DNA from: Mytilus californianus
Taxonomy: Eukaryota > Mollusca > Bivalvia > Mytilida > Mytilidae
NCBI RefSeq assembly: GCF_021869535.1
Contig: NW_026262668.1
Location: forward strand, 70,081,558-70,145,557
Direction of reading: 5' to 3'
DNA: 64,000 nt
A program made the translations under genes and the position numbers. The notes under the pieces are model-generated. The model made no database searches. It was not told where the DNA came from and saw nothing but the letters and a program-made list of their open reading frames with translations. Shown one piece after another: positions 47,411 to 59,700 of the stretch; position 1 is the stretch's first letter; each line of letters begins with the position of its first letter.

Positions 47411-47462
47411 CTTTTGTATATGGGTGTTGTTTTGTATGCACCATCATTAGCTTTGAATCAAG
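47411..47462 (+). CDS. SLC5-like transporter exon 3
   Basis: Acceptor TATTTTCAG, donor AAG then GTAAAT. 52 nt encode LLYMGVVLYAPSLALNQ plus one base; TM4 with the YAP-x-LALNQ motif diagnostic of SLC5A5/A6/A8-type transporters (consensus YAPALALNQVTG). Confidence 0.88.
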
Positions 47463-48332
47463 GTAAATAAAATACAAAAGTATGCATTGACGTGCATGTA
47501 TTCTACTTTGATACAGTTTAAATGTAACTTCCTGGCGTTAAGCTTGAAGTGACTCCAAATTAAAAAAGAATCTTATTCGGTGTATTATTTCATTCGAAAA
47601 TATTCGATATCTGAGAATACATTTCGATTTCCATTTTTGTCCTTAATATTCTTTATTTTTGGAAACCTATGCATAACAAAAATACACATTGCATATACAT
47701 ATAATTTGATTTAGGCTTAACCTCATTCCATCTGAAAGTGTGCTACAGATGAATTACCATCAATATTGGGAAGTCGTATCAATCTATTACGGTTATTTCC
47801 ATATAAATCTAAAAGTTCGGACCTCTGGTAAACAGAAAGTTTATAGTTCATGTTTCAAAATAAGTATTGTTTAAATATGCCCAACGTGTAGTTAACCATA
47901 CAATAATTAGCTGTTGCCAAAGCGTTTTCTTTTGATAAAATGCAAAAATGTCGAGATGTATAACATACTTATGGAGGCTTTGAATTATGTATAACCAGCC
48001 ATCTGAGGTTAACTTTGCCTGAGGTTGTTTTGGGCCTAGATTTTGTAGATGTAAATTATATATTGATGATACTGTGTTCAAAACAAAATAAAGACATGTG
48101 ATATGTAATTGCCAAAGAGACAACTATCCAACGGAGTCAAAATGAAGTTGATTTAATCCACTATCGGTCGCAGTAAGCGCTTTTTAAGGTTAACCTTAAC
48201 CAGGAAAGCCCAACGCTAAAATTAAACCTTAGTATGATTTATTATACTCTTCCAACAACACCAACTATGATGAAACATGTGCCTTCTGATGCTATAATCC
48301 CAGGAATAACTAGGATCTTTATTTTATTTCAG
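47463..48332. other. Intron 3
   Basis: Contains a Penelope-like tail tip near 48085-48165 (GATATGTAATTGCCAAAGAG, then ACAACTATCC). No other feature seen. Confidence 0.5.
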
Positions 48333-48400
48333 TTACGGGTCTTAAATTAGAATTATCAATAGTGTGCATTGGATTAGTATGTACGTTTTATACAGCACTG
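48333..48400 (+). CDS. SLC5-like transporter exon 4
   Basis: Acceptor TTTATTTCAG; the first two bases complete the Val codon, then TGLKLELSIVCIGLVCTFYT, then AL; phase 0 at donor CTG/GTAAGT (48401). The family sequence is VTGFDLWG...VCTFYCTLGG. The last 29 bases of this exon plus the donor are repeated downstream (see 48372-48781). Confidence 0.87.
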
Positions 48401-48781
48401 GTAAGTGTCAAGATTAGTATGTACGTTTTACACAGCACTTTTAAGTGTCAAGGTTGGTATGCACGTTTTATACAGCACTGGTAAGTGTCAAGATTGGTAT
48501 GTACGTTTTATACAGTACTGGTAAGTATCAAGATTTGTATACACGTTTTATACAGCACTGGTAAGTGTCAAGATTGGTATGTACCCTTTATACAGCACTT
48601 GTAAGTGTCAAGATTGGTATGCACGTTTTATACAACACTGGTAAGTGTCAAGATTTGTATGTACTTTTTACACAGCACTTGTAAGTGTCAAGATTGGTAG
48701 GTATGTTTTATACAGCACTGGTAAGTGTCAAGATTAGTATGCGCGTTTTATACAGAACTGGTAAGTGTTAAGATTGGTATA
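48372..48781 (+). repeat. 40-bp minisatellite duplicating an exon end and splice donor
   Basis: Ten tandem copies of a 40-bp unit: 29 coding bases of exon 4 (GATTAGTATGTACG, then TTTTATACAGCACTG) joined to GTAAGTGTCAA. Donor dinucleotides recur every 40 bp at 48401, 48441, 48481 and so on to 48761; only the second copy (TTTAAG) has lost GTAAG. The first copy is the real exon edge. Confidence 0.95.
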
Positions 48782-48924
48782 TTTATGAATAAAAGCAGGT
48801 ATGGGGTATTTGTCAGTGAGACAGACACCAAAACCCAAAACCCAAAAGACATTAGTTGGTCAACCTGCATTCTTCATCAATTTACTAGTCAAACGAAAGT
48901 ATTTAAAAGTTGTGAATATAAAAA

Positions 48925-49372
48925 TAAGAAAATATGGTATATCATATATAATTGCCAATGAGACAACTCTCCAACAGACCAAATGACATTGAAGTTAACA
49001 ACTATAGGTCACCGTATGGTCTTCAACAATGAGCAAAAACCCATACCGCATAGTCAGATATAAAAGGCCCCGAAATGACAAATGTAAAACAATTCAAACG
49101 AGAAAACTAACGGCCTGATTTAAGTAAAAAATAATGAACAAAAAAGAAATATGACATACAACAATAAACGATAACCACTGAATTACAGGCTCCTGACATG
49201 GGACAGGCACATACAGAATGTGGCGGGGTTAAACTAGTTTGAAGGTGCCAACCCTCCCCCTAACCTGGGACAGAACACAACATAAAAACAAAGTATAAAA
49301 ATCAGTTGAAAAGGGCTTGACTCATTAGATCGATCGATACAAAGCAGAAATACATCTAACAAAAACACTTTT
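48925..49372 (-). mobile_element. Penelope-like family A tail fragment in intron 4
   Basis: Plus-strand order AATTGCCAATGAGACAACTC, CCCATACCGCATAGTCAG, GAGAAAACTAACGGCCTGAT, GGCTCCTGACATGGGACAGG, AATGTGGCGGGGTTAAAC equals the reverse complement of the tail end. It is 5'-truncated near the CTAATGAGTCAAGCC block. Confidence 0.8.
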
Positions 49373-49747
49373 TCACAGGGAATTACGATGTAAAAAATAA
49401 TGGTCTAACGATTGAAACAAACTATATCATTCCTTGTTCGTCGTATGTGCTTGTAAAGTGCTTACTGTAGTCAACACAAAGTCCAGTACGTGTGGATTTT
49501 TTCTAGATATGTAGATATGGCGTTATGATTATACATTAATGAGACAGCAACACAGCAACATAAGAAAACCAATCTGGAAAAGCAAATATAACATAAGAGA
49601 AATAAAGAGGTTACCATTATTGCCTAGAAAGTGTCAACAATTTTTATTTTGTGTACATCACCACAAACTTTTAAAAAAAATACTGTTCTTAAATTATTTG
49701 TCCTAGTAAAATCTACATATATGTTCCTAGTATTCAATGAATTACAG

Positions 49748-49902
49748 GGAGGACTTAGAGCGGTAGTTTGGACAGATACATTCCAGACATTTGTGGTCAT
49801 GGCAGGTTTGATAGCCATTATTGTTGTGGGTTCAAGAGATCTTGGGGGTTTTGGAGAATTATGGGATATAGCAAACAAAGGTGGCAGGATCCAATTTATA
49901 GA
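49748..49902 (+). CDS. SLC5-like transporter exon 5
   Basis: Acceptor GAATTACAG, donor GA then GTAAGC. It encodes GGLRAVVWTDTFQTFVVMAG, then LIAIIVVGSRDLGGFGELWD and IANKGGRIQFIE, matching the strongly conserved GGLKAVVWTDVFQ motif of TM5 and the following loop with GGR. Two bases of a split codon remain, completed by exon 6. Confidence 0.9.
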
Positions 49903-50426
49903 GTAAGCCTAATTAAAATAAGGATAAATATAATCGTGTTGGTAACATGAAAAAATCCATATGAATGTTGACGGGAAATTTTAGTTTTATAGTTTTTGAT
50001 GTTTTTACTATAGCCAAATTCTGAAATAATGTCAAAGAATAATAAATATAAACTTTTATTTAATATGTGAAACAAAAACTGGCAAGTAAAATAATGGGAC
50101 ATAAATAATAATGAGTGACACATCTATCACAATATAATGAAACAATGGAAATACAGTTGTTTATTTAAATACACAAAATTAATGAAGGTCTATCGCTATG
50201 TAAAACAAATTATCATTTAAATCAGAAACCGAAACGAGTTAAGGGAAAAATTTTGAAATTATGGTCTGCTTTGTGATTAATTATATGTTAGTTTTTTTCT
50301 AGGTACAGTAACTTTTGATTTTCATTATTTTGAGTTAGCGGATTCCATTATTACTTTGTAACCGTTTTTTACAAACTACACCATGATCGAACAGATCTGA
50401 TTTGTTTTAACATGCTATATTGACAG
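49903..50426. other. Intron 5, left part
   Basis: No feature recognised. Confidence 0.4.
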
Positions 50427-51620
50427 GGATGGGGTCGATTACTTTAAAATGTAATAGATTAAATTACAATTGTAATCGACTACATTAGATTACTTTTCTT
50501 TAAAGTAATCATAATTACTTTGGATTACTTATAATTACATTGTATATTGTAATATTACAGAATTTCGTATAAACTTTTTATCCTCATGAAAAAGCTAATG
50601 ATTGTGAAAATCTGTGTTTTTTATATCCGTAATTTATTCATCTTGTTTATATTAAGAATTTAGACGACTAGGAGTAGTGTAACATGTGTAAAGTTTGATA
50701 GCATAGGCAAATGTCCTTTTCTTTGTAAAAGATATAACATTGTTTTTATAACATTTTTAGCCAACTGCCCAATTAAGAAAAAACCTGAACAAATAATGAA
50801 AAATCTATTAAGTAGTTTTATTGGCTGTGGGAATATAATTGACACATACATATGTTTTTACAGGTCTTAATCACTACTTCAAATTTTTTGGCAAACAATA
50901 GGTGAGCTTTGGTATTAAAAAATAATTGTCTTATTATATATAGGTTAATTGCAATATCAATAAAGTTATAAGTAGTTTATTTTCATTATGTATATAATTG
51001 TTAGAAAAAATTCAATACTTGATATAGTAAGAAAGTAATTATCAAAATATTTATGGAAAACAAAATTCATACAAATTGTAAAAAACAAATTTGGTTCTAA
51101 ATTCCATTATTAATTAAGTGGGCTCATTTATGTGGATCATCAAAGTCAAAATTGGAACTCAATGTTCTATGCTATTGAATTTCCATGTAGTCATACCAAA
51201 ATATTGTGTATACTAAAATTGGAGTAAATCATCAGAAGTGTTCCATAGAAACACAAAATGCTTTCAAAGCATATTCTTGTATCAAAAGAACTCAATCTCA
51301 GAATGAAACATTTGGAAAGGTAAATTCCTTTGGTAAACTGTTTAAAAAATAAATCACACATTTTCACTCTACATGCCCAAGTTGGTTCTACTAAACTTGT
51401 TATAGAGATGATATGATCAATCACATTAAACAACGATCCATCATAGACTTTCATAGTGAATACTAGTTTGATAATTTTTCATTCATGCTTCACATCTTCT
51501 TATTTCTATATTGTATATCAAAACTATTTGCATATACAAAATTTGTAATCAGCAAGTAAATATACGAATGTGATCTTAAAGTAATCATAATTACATAATA
51601 TTGAATTGCAATTGTGAACC
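50427..51620. mobile_element. Possible DNA transposon with GTAATC subterminal motifs
   Basis: The left side starts GGGATGGGGTCGATTACTTT and carries many TTACTTT/GTAATC motifs to about 50560. The right side (51575-51620) has AAAGTAATCATAATTACA and AATTGCAATTGTGAAC. The motif-rich ends in inverted sense suggest a non-autonomous transposon, but the right terminus lacks the GGGGTCG partner, so it is degraded or misread. Confidence 0.35.
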
Positions 51621-52616
51621 TTTTGCACACGGTTTTGTTTGTTGAAGGTAGCGTATCTTCAATTGAGCCTTGTTATCTGTCTGGAACAGTTGATGACGTC
51701 ATTACGATTTTTATATGGATTTCATAGATCAATCCTTAATCCAACCACTCTACCCATTATCAACCATTATAGTCTTCATTCAGCAACAGAAGACCTCTTG
51801 GCAGTGTCAGTTCTCTTTTAAATATTGGCGTAGACTGCATCAAAATTTTAAGAAATGAAGCTCTCACTGGAATTTAAAGCTGGTGAGAGGATATGCTTTC
51901 AAACAAACACCACAGTTTTCCTTAAAAATCGTTGAAAATAAAGACTATTATTTGTATGATAAATATTTGGTAGAAATGCGGCTATAAAATAGAAAAAAAA
52001 ATCGCCTTCTTCGTTCTTTCTTTTTGAGGATTATCAATTTTCACATTTTCTCAGAATTAATTTTGAGTTACGAAAATCTTTTTTTCAGAAATGACGAATA
52101 ATTGATTTTCAACCATTTTCTTATCAAAAGCGTCAGATCTATTTCATATTCAAAATATTGTATCAAAATTTCTGACCAATTCTATAAAATGTTTAAAAGA
52201 TACTACAAAATGACTTTTTAACAACAACAAAAATATAGTGGTGGTTTCGAGTAGTTTTTTTTTATTTACTTAGGAATATTCTAGAGAGTCGAAATCAACC
52301 AAACAGTTAATGCAGTCACTTCGGTAGTGTACACCTCCAGTCTCAATACATGTATATTACTATGGACCATACATTTGAAGGCTTCGAACAATGAATAAAA
52401 AATAACGTTTCTGTCTTTTCTTTTTCAATGTTGCACTTCGCTGCAGCAAAACAGTTATTTGTACTTCTTGTCGGGAAAGAAAAAAAAACATTTAAAATTA
52501 AATTTCAAAATACAATTTTTGAAAATGACTTTTCTAAAAGAGCTACAGGCTAAAGTTATTTTAATAAAATTAATGATTATATTGAAATCACCAACAATGT
52601 ATGATTTTATATGTAG
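51621..52616. other. Intron 5, right part
   Basis: AT-rich, no feature recognised. Confidence 0.4.
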
Positions 52617-52757
52617 CTGGAATCCTGATCCAACAACTCGACATTCCATATGGGCACTTATTATTGGCTCATTTTTTGGCCAACTGACAATTTATGCAGC
52701 CAATCAAACAATGATTCAAAGATATTTGGCAATAAAAGAAATAAAGAACTCACAGAA
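52617..52757 (+). CDS. SLC5-like transporter exon 6
   Basis: The acceptor TATATGTAG has a weak pyrimidine tract; the donor GAA then GTAAGT is strong. Starting in the phase left by exon 5 it reads WNPDPTTRHSIWALIIGSFF, then GQLTIYAANQTMIQRYLAIK, then EIKNSQ. DPDP-x-x-RH-x-W and NQ-x-x-x-QRY-x-A are hallmark SLC5 motifs (TM6-TM7). Remaining exons for the C-terminal helices are not seen before the window end; the next 9 kb is retroelement DNA. Confidence 0.88.
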
Positions 52758-52969
52758 GTAAGTATAATGGAAAAGAAGAATATGGTGTATCATTTCATGA
52801 CACAAAATCACTTCACTTTTATTGCTGTTCCTCATCACAAAGTCATAGTTAGGCCTTTAATATAGCCTTCAACTGTTTTTAGAATCTCTTTAAAAAAAAT
52901 TAATCGAAAGGTGAGTAGATTTTATTACGAGTGGGAAATATGCGATCTTTGGAAGATTATTTTCTAAAA

Positions 52970-53310
52970 ATAATGATAAAGTGTGTTATAATTGCCAAAT
53001 AGACAGCCATCCACGAACGACCACAGGACAAGCATGTAAAAAACTCCTGGTAACCGTATGGCCTATACCATCAAGCAAAAACCATACCATATAGCAAGCA
53101 ATAAAAAACCCGGTATAACAAAAATTATAATAATTCAAGAGAACATTAACGACAAAGGAGCTGACTACTTAGCTGGGGATACCCTCGAGAACGAAACATC
53201 CACCAAAAGTGGCATCGACCCGGTAGTTACAAAGTCCCATCAAAGATACCAGGCTTATAATTTGGTACGCTAGACGCACGTTTCGTCAAATAAACTCATT
53301 AGTGGCGCTC
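52970..53310. mobile_element. Repeat fragments: Penelope-like tail tip and CGCGCGTTTCGTC-type repeat
   Basis: 52975-53150 is a degenerate reverse tail (TGTGTTATAATTGCCAAATA, then ATACCATATAGCAAGCA). 53155-53310 is one unit of the repeat at 35026 (CTGGGGATACCCTCGAG, GGCATCGACCCGGTAG, CGCTAGACGCACGTTTCGTC). Confidence 0.6.
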
Positions 53311-53499
53311 GAGTCATAACAACTGGAAGGGCAAATCAAATACGATGTTTAAAAACGTAAATAGTAAATAGTGGCCTGATTCTAAATTTTTGATAACATG
53401 TTGGTCTTTTTATGTTATAAATGGAGGAAGTTCTACTATCAATACTCTGTACTGTCAACCCTTGCCCCTCTGAAACAGTCTTTTAATTTGTCACGTTAA

Positions 53500-55037
53500 T
53501 TTTAATATCCGTTTCACCAGCTCGAAGCTCCAACTTACGTTCTAAATATATCAGACCTAAAAAAATCAAAAGTTTGATATACCAACATTTAGATAAGCAT
53601 AATCACAATCTAAAATTTATAAAATTCCAACCACTTGAAACCGTTCAGAAACAACCAGGACAATCACACAAACAATTTGAAAAATCCCGTGAAGTTCGCA
53701 AACAGCTTATCCTCTCGGTCTCAATGGAACATATCTAAAACTTCTATCGATGTCATGAATATTGTCGATAAACGGCTAAGAAACAATAGGTCTAATGGTA
53801 AACGTTAAAACCGTAATCTACGTATTAAACATCGTATAAATAATACACTTGCTGATCTGTTATCTATAATAAAAAATAATGGTAGACATCAATTATTATG
53901 CAAACTTGGTCATATACCAATAGGTAAACTATATGATATTTTTTCTGGAGTGTGATAAAATTTCATGTTTCAGCCTGTTGTATGAATACACCCGTATTAT
54001 TACAGCCTTTTGTCATCACAGGCTGTTTCCTGGTATCGATAAACCTGAAAATCATAAACGGCATTTTCTTAATTTAAAATATATAAATAGAGGTATTGAT
54101 TTTATAACTTATCTAGTATATTCAATGACTCTACTATCCATAGCCAAATACCTCCATATTTCGATAATACAGAACCACCTATCATTTCGTATTCGTACAA
54201 AAAAACCAGCAGAAGTTTGATTTTTTAAATTATACGTCAGTAACATCAGACGTCAATATAGAAAATAATGCTCCTTACACTTGAGACTGTGAAACATCTA
54301 GTTTTAGATATATTCCGTATGGTCATGTCATTACAGGAGACCTCAATATCGTTGAAGACCGTGAGGTCAAAACTTTTCTTGATAAAAGGACTTAAATGTC
54401 GTCCTCCATCTATTATAGAATGAAAACAGTGTCGTCAGGTCATAAAAGACGCTCTGTCTGCCTACTGTAAAAATTGGTGTAAACGTGAAAAATCTGATAA
54501 AAAAATCTCTATACAGTTATTTGAATAAAATTATGAATACTGTTGATATTCGTATATCTCATTTTGAAAACAATTCTGAAATTAATAATAGGGTTCATGA
54601 TATACCCATTTCTAGAATAAAAAATAAACTCCAAGTACTCGCAAAGCGGTTTGTGTTCGTACCGGCAGACAAAGCAGGTAATAATGTAGTGGTGGTGTGA
54701 CGCATATACTACACGGAAATTCTTCTACATTCAGGTCCGTACGCTCAACAGAGAGTCAAATTGTAAACAAGCATATCACTGCCACTACCCAGCTTAAAGC
54801 CTCTTCCGAACATTTAAAAGTCCCGACTATGTACTGGTTACCCAAATTACACAAACAACCATTTAAATTTCGTTTCATCTCCGCATCTAGTAAGTGTTCT
54901 ACTACTAATCTACTAACTACCTCCCTTACTACTACCAAAGAACTTATTATTAACTTTTGTAATAAAGTTTATGAAAATAATGGTATTAATTATTTTTGGA
55001 GTTAAAAATTCTTTAGAGGTTTTAGATAAAATACGTG
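53500..55037 (+). pseudogene. Penelope-like family A element, 5' half (split copy)
   Basis: Fragments in order: the end of the GIY-YIG nuclease region (SLIYQHLDKHNHNLKFIKFQ, then PLETVQKQPGQSH), basic linker, a UGA-bearing form of the CxC motif (T-UGA-D-C at 54282) followed by [36 protein letters not shown], then ADKAGNN and a UGA at 54698, and the first RT motifs (VPTMYWLPKLHKQPFKFRFI). Frameshifts and stops make it dead. It is cut at the LDK-x-RAF segment and continues at 60449, which reads FDGPFNS...DFSTLYTTLPH, so a single copy was split by the family B insertion. Confidence 0.82.
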
Positions 55038-56428
55038 CTTTTTTTGTATTGCTATGAGTTACAATTTATGACAAAAATCAGTAAAGACCCATCGAAACAA
55101 CATCTGATACACAAATTTAATAATACTTTTAGATATTTGGATGATATTTTGGCTCTCAATAATGACGACTTCAGTATGTATACTAAAGAAATTTATCCTG
55201 TTGAACTTACTTTAAATAAAGCTAATACTAACAATGACCACTGCCCTTTCCTCGATCTTGATATCTATATCATTAACGGAAAGCTTAATACTAAAATATA
55301 TGATAAAAGAGATGATTTTTCATTTCCTATCGTTAATTATCCATTTTTAGATGGTGACGTTCCCTTGTCACCATCTTACGGTGTTTATATATCTCAACTT
55401 GTACGATTCGCTCGTGTATGTAACAATGTTTTAGATTTTAACGAGAGAAATTTATGTATTACTGAAAAATTATTACACCAGGGTTTTCGATATCACAAAC
55501 TAGTCAAAACATTTACTAAATTTTATCATCGGTATAAGGACATCATTCGTAAATATAGCTCAACATGCAGACTTCTTATACGTTCAGGTATTTCACATCC
55601 ATTTTTTTATGGAAATATTCTTTATAAAGCACAAAAATGTCAGTATTCACCTCTGAAACTAACAAAACCTTTAAATAGACTTATTAAGAAGGGATATAGT
55701 TACGATACTGTTGTCAGGTCATTAAAGATTGCATATTTTGGCGTTAATATTGATTCACTTATAGGGTCTTTGCATCGGCACTAAACACATTTATTTAAAA
55801 ACCAGTTGTTGGCATGACACGGGTTATGTTCTTCTCATATATGTTATGATGGTATGATACTAAACCCCTAACGGGAAGGATTGTGCCTGATATTCATATG
55901 ATGAAGACATAATCTTTCAATCAGTTTAATTGAAGTTTGGAGCTGGCATGTCAGTTAACTGCTAGTAGTCTGTTGTTATTTATGTATTATTGTCATTTTG
56001 TTTATTTTCTTTGGTTACATCTTCTGACATCAGACTCGGACTTCTCTTGAACTGAATTTTAATGTGCGTATTGTTATGCGTTTACTTTTCTACATTGGCT
56101 AGAGGTATAGGGGGAGGGTTGAGATCTCATAAACATGTTTAACCCCGCCGCATTTTTGCGCCTGTCCCAAGTCAGGAGCCTCTAGCCTTTGTTAGTCTTG
56201 TATTATTTTTAATTTTAGTTTCTTGTGTACAATTTGGAGTTTAGTATGGCGTTCATTATCACTGAACTAGTATATATATTTGTTTAGGGGCCAGCTGAAG
56301 GACGCCTCCGGGTGCGGGAATTTCTCGCTGCATTGAAGACCTGTTGGTGGCCTTCTGCTGTTGTCTGTTCTGTGGTCGGGTTGTTGTCTCTTTGACACAT
56401 TCCCCATTTCCATTCTCAATTTTATTTT
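55038..56428 (+). mobile_element. Penelope-like family B, 5'-truncated upstream copy (pseudo-LTR)
   Basis: This 1391-bp segment (last 249 codons of the RT frame with YLDD at 55134-55145, SECIS and 3' UTR) matches 59058-60448 without a difference I could find. It is joined directly to the start of the full unit at 56429. A partial copy in tandem in front of a complete one is the classic pseudo-LTR layout of Penelope-like elements. Confidence 0.88.
55846..55891 (+). promoter_or_regulatory. SECIS element, upstream copy
   Basis: Identical to 59866-59911, see there. Confidence 0.75.
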
Positions 56429-56795
56429 TTACAGAGTTTGTCTTTAGTGCCGTGTGGAGACAGTAGAGTGCCTCCCCGTGCTTCAGGTTTATGCTCTTAT
56501 AATATACTAGATTATGGAGTGTGTGTCCGAGCGAGAACTTCTCTAGTTCATTACTTTAGGAATATTTATAAAAAAGTAGTATTTCAATATTCAGCCCCAT
56601 TCTACTATTTAGTCAGACGTCAGTCGCTACCCTAATATACCCTTTCTTTTTCGGGTAATTAATACGGATAGCGTTTGACATCTTTAGCCGAACAGATTTA
56701 TCATTTTTACATAATTTAATTCATTGTATGCTGGTTCATATTCTAGACGCCAGTCTTTGCTCCTTTCTAATATAATTCACAAACAAAAAACAAAT

Positions 56796-59700
56796 ATGAA
56801 GCTTAGAAATGGAAAAATATTAAATACTAAACTCGTTCAAAGGGTATCTACACGTCTCAATCTTCAAAATCGCTTATCTAAAAATACTACCATCGTTAAC
56901 ATTTTTAACAATAAAAATCGTGGTTACCCTTCTATCGATAAGTGTCATGCCAAAAAATGACTTACATGTCCCCGTCTTTCCACCAACAATACGGTAAGGT
57001 CCACGTTTAATGGTCGCACATTTTCTTTAAATTTTGAAACTGATATAACTTGAAAAACAAACAGTATAATTTATTTACTCACATGAAACAAACCGGGATG
57101 CGGTATTCAGTACGTAGGTGAAACTGGACGATATTTATCTAAACGCACTCAAGAACATCTGTATCGTTTTAAAAGACCCAATAAATTCAAAAGTATCATT
57201 TATCAACACCTTAAGAAGCACAATCATCCTATTAAATATTTAGCAGTTCAACCTTTAGAAGTAGTAAATAAGCAGCCTGGTGAATCTCATTCAAAGTTTG
57301 TACGATCGCGGAAAATAATTGAATTAAATTGGATTAAAAAATTACAGACAGTCTACCCTCTCGGTCTTAATGATAATATCATGGGAATTGGTAATATATC
57401 AAGAACCGATTCTGTTAACATTTTGGATATAGTTTCTAAAACTGTTCGTAAAAACCGTTCTCATGGTCGTAGAAAAAATCGCAATCAAAGAAAATTTCGG
57501 ACCAATCATACCAATATTTCGGACCTAATTTCTATTTCAAAAAACAACGGCAGACATTATCTGTTAACAAAGCTCTGTTCATTACCGGTTAATAAGTTAA
57601 ATAAAATTTTAGAGGATTGCAATACAATTTCATATAGCAGTCCTAAGTATGAAATCGTTCAAATTATAATGGCATATTGTTATTCTAAACTGTTTCCCAA
57701 AATTGATCGCCCTGAAGATCATAAAAAACAGTTTATTAAAATAAAGTATGTCAATAAAGGTTTTGATTTTGTAAATATTGCCGGTATTTTTAACGACCAT
57801 TCTGTTAAAGAACAAATTCCGGGATATTTTGATAATACTGAGCTCCCTCTTATTTGTTATATTTACAAGAAATCTACCCGGAAATTTGTGTTTAATTATA
57901 GCCAATTGTGTAAAGATGTTAATATCAGTGAAAATACACCTACTTCATGTAATTGCAGTAATTCCGAATACATTTATGGACCCATTTCCCATGTTATAAC
58001 AGGAGATCTTAACATCGTTCAAGACCGAGAGTTAAAATCATTCCTCAGTAAAGGACCTAAATATCGTCCCCCGTCAATAATTAATTGGAATGAGTGTCGT
58101 AATATCATCCACGACTCACTCCATACTTACTGTCTGAAATGGATAAAACGGGAAAAAGCTGACAAAAAATCTTTGGACTCTTTTTTTAAATCAGTAATGA
58201 ACATAGTTGATATACGTATTCAACATTTTAAAGAACATTTTACTCTTAACAATAACCACAATAAACCTATTTCTCGTATCAAACATAAACTAAAAGAACT
58301 TGCCAAGGAATTTGTTTTTGTCCCGGCCGATAAAGCTGCTAATAATATTATTATTGTTTGACGTAAATTTTACATTGAGGTTCTGAAAAAAGAAATCACC
58401 AATTCACCAACATTCCAACTGACTCCATTTTCAGAAAACGACATCTGTAACAAACATAAACTTTTAGCTACCGCTTTACAAGCAGAACCAAATACAATGA
58501 AAGTCCCAACTATGTATTGGCTTCCGAAGCTACACAAAACACCTTACAAATATAGATTCATTTCGTCTTCAAGCCATTGTTCCACTACTAAATTGTCTAT
58601 TCTTCTTACCAGTACACTTGGAACAATCAAAAACCTGATAATAAATTGTTCAAATAAGGCCTTCGAAAATAGTGGAATTAATTACTTTTGGAGTGTCAAG
58701 AACTCGTTGGAAGTACTTGATAAATTGCATGCATATATTGGTGATTTTGAATCTGTTCAAAGTTTTGATTTTTCTACCCTATATACCACATTGCCTCACA
58801 TTCTCATTAAGAAAAAATTCACACACCTAATTAAATGGGCATTTAAAAAGTCAGAATGTGAATATATATGTTCAAACTCTTTTAGGTCATTTTTTAGTAG
58901 CAATAAACAAAAAATCTATGTCAATTGGACATGCTTTGATACTATATATGCCCTTGAATTTTTACTAGATAACATTTTTGTTCGCTTTGGAGATTCCGTA
59001 TATCGTCAGGTTATCGGAATTCCAATGGGGACTAACTGTGCACCACTTATTGCGGACCTTTTTTTGTATTGCTATGAGTTACAATTTATGACAAAAATCA
59101 GTAAAGACCCATCGAAACAACATCTGATACACAAATTTAATAATACTTTTAGATATTTGGATGATATTTTGGCTCTCAATAATGACGACTTCAGTATGTA
59201 TACTAAAGAAATTTATCCTGTTGAACTTACTTTAAATAAAGCTAATACTAACAATGACCACTGCCCTTTCCTCGATCTTGATATCTATATCATTAACGGA
59301 AAGCTTAATACTAAAATATATGATAAAAGAGATGATTTTTCATTTCCTATCGTTAATTATCCATTTTTAGATGGTGACGTTCCCTTGTCACCATCTTACG
59401 GTGTTTATATATCTCAACTTGTACGATTCGCTCGTGTATGTAACAATGTTTTAGATTTTAACGAGAGAAATTTATGTATTACTGAAAAATTATTACACCA
59501 GGGTTTTCGATATCACAAACTAGTCAAAACATTTACTAAATTTTATCATCGGTATAAGGACATCATTCGTAAATATAGCTCAACATGCAGACTTCTTATA
59601 CGTTCAGGTATTTCACATCCATTTTTTTATGGAAATATTCTTTATAAAGCACAAAAATGTCAGTATTCACCTCTGAAACTAACAAAACCTTTAAATAGAC

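Noticed and set aside
56958..58361. Treating the four UGAs as pseudogene stops
   Set aside because: No other stop type or frameshift occurs in 3 kb, the sites coincide with cysteines, and a SECIS follows. Random decay would be expected to give mixed lesions, as seen in the family A copy.
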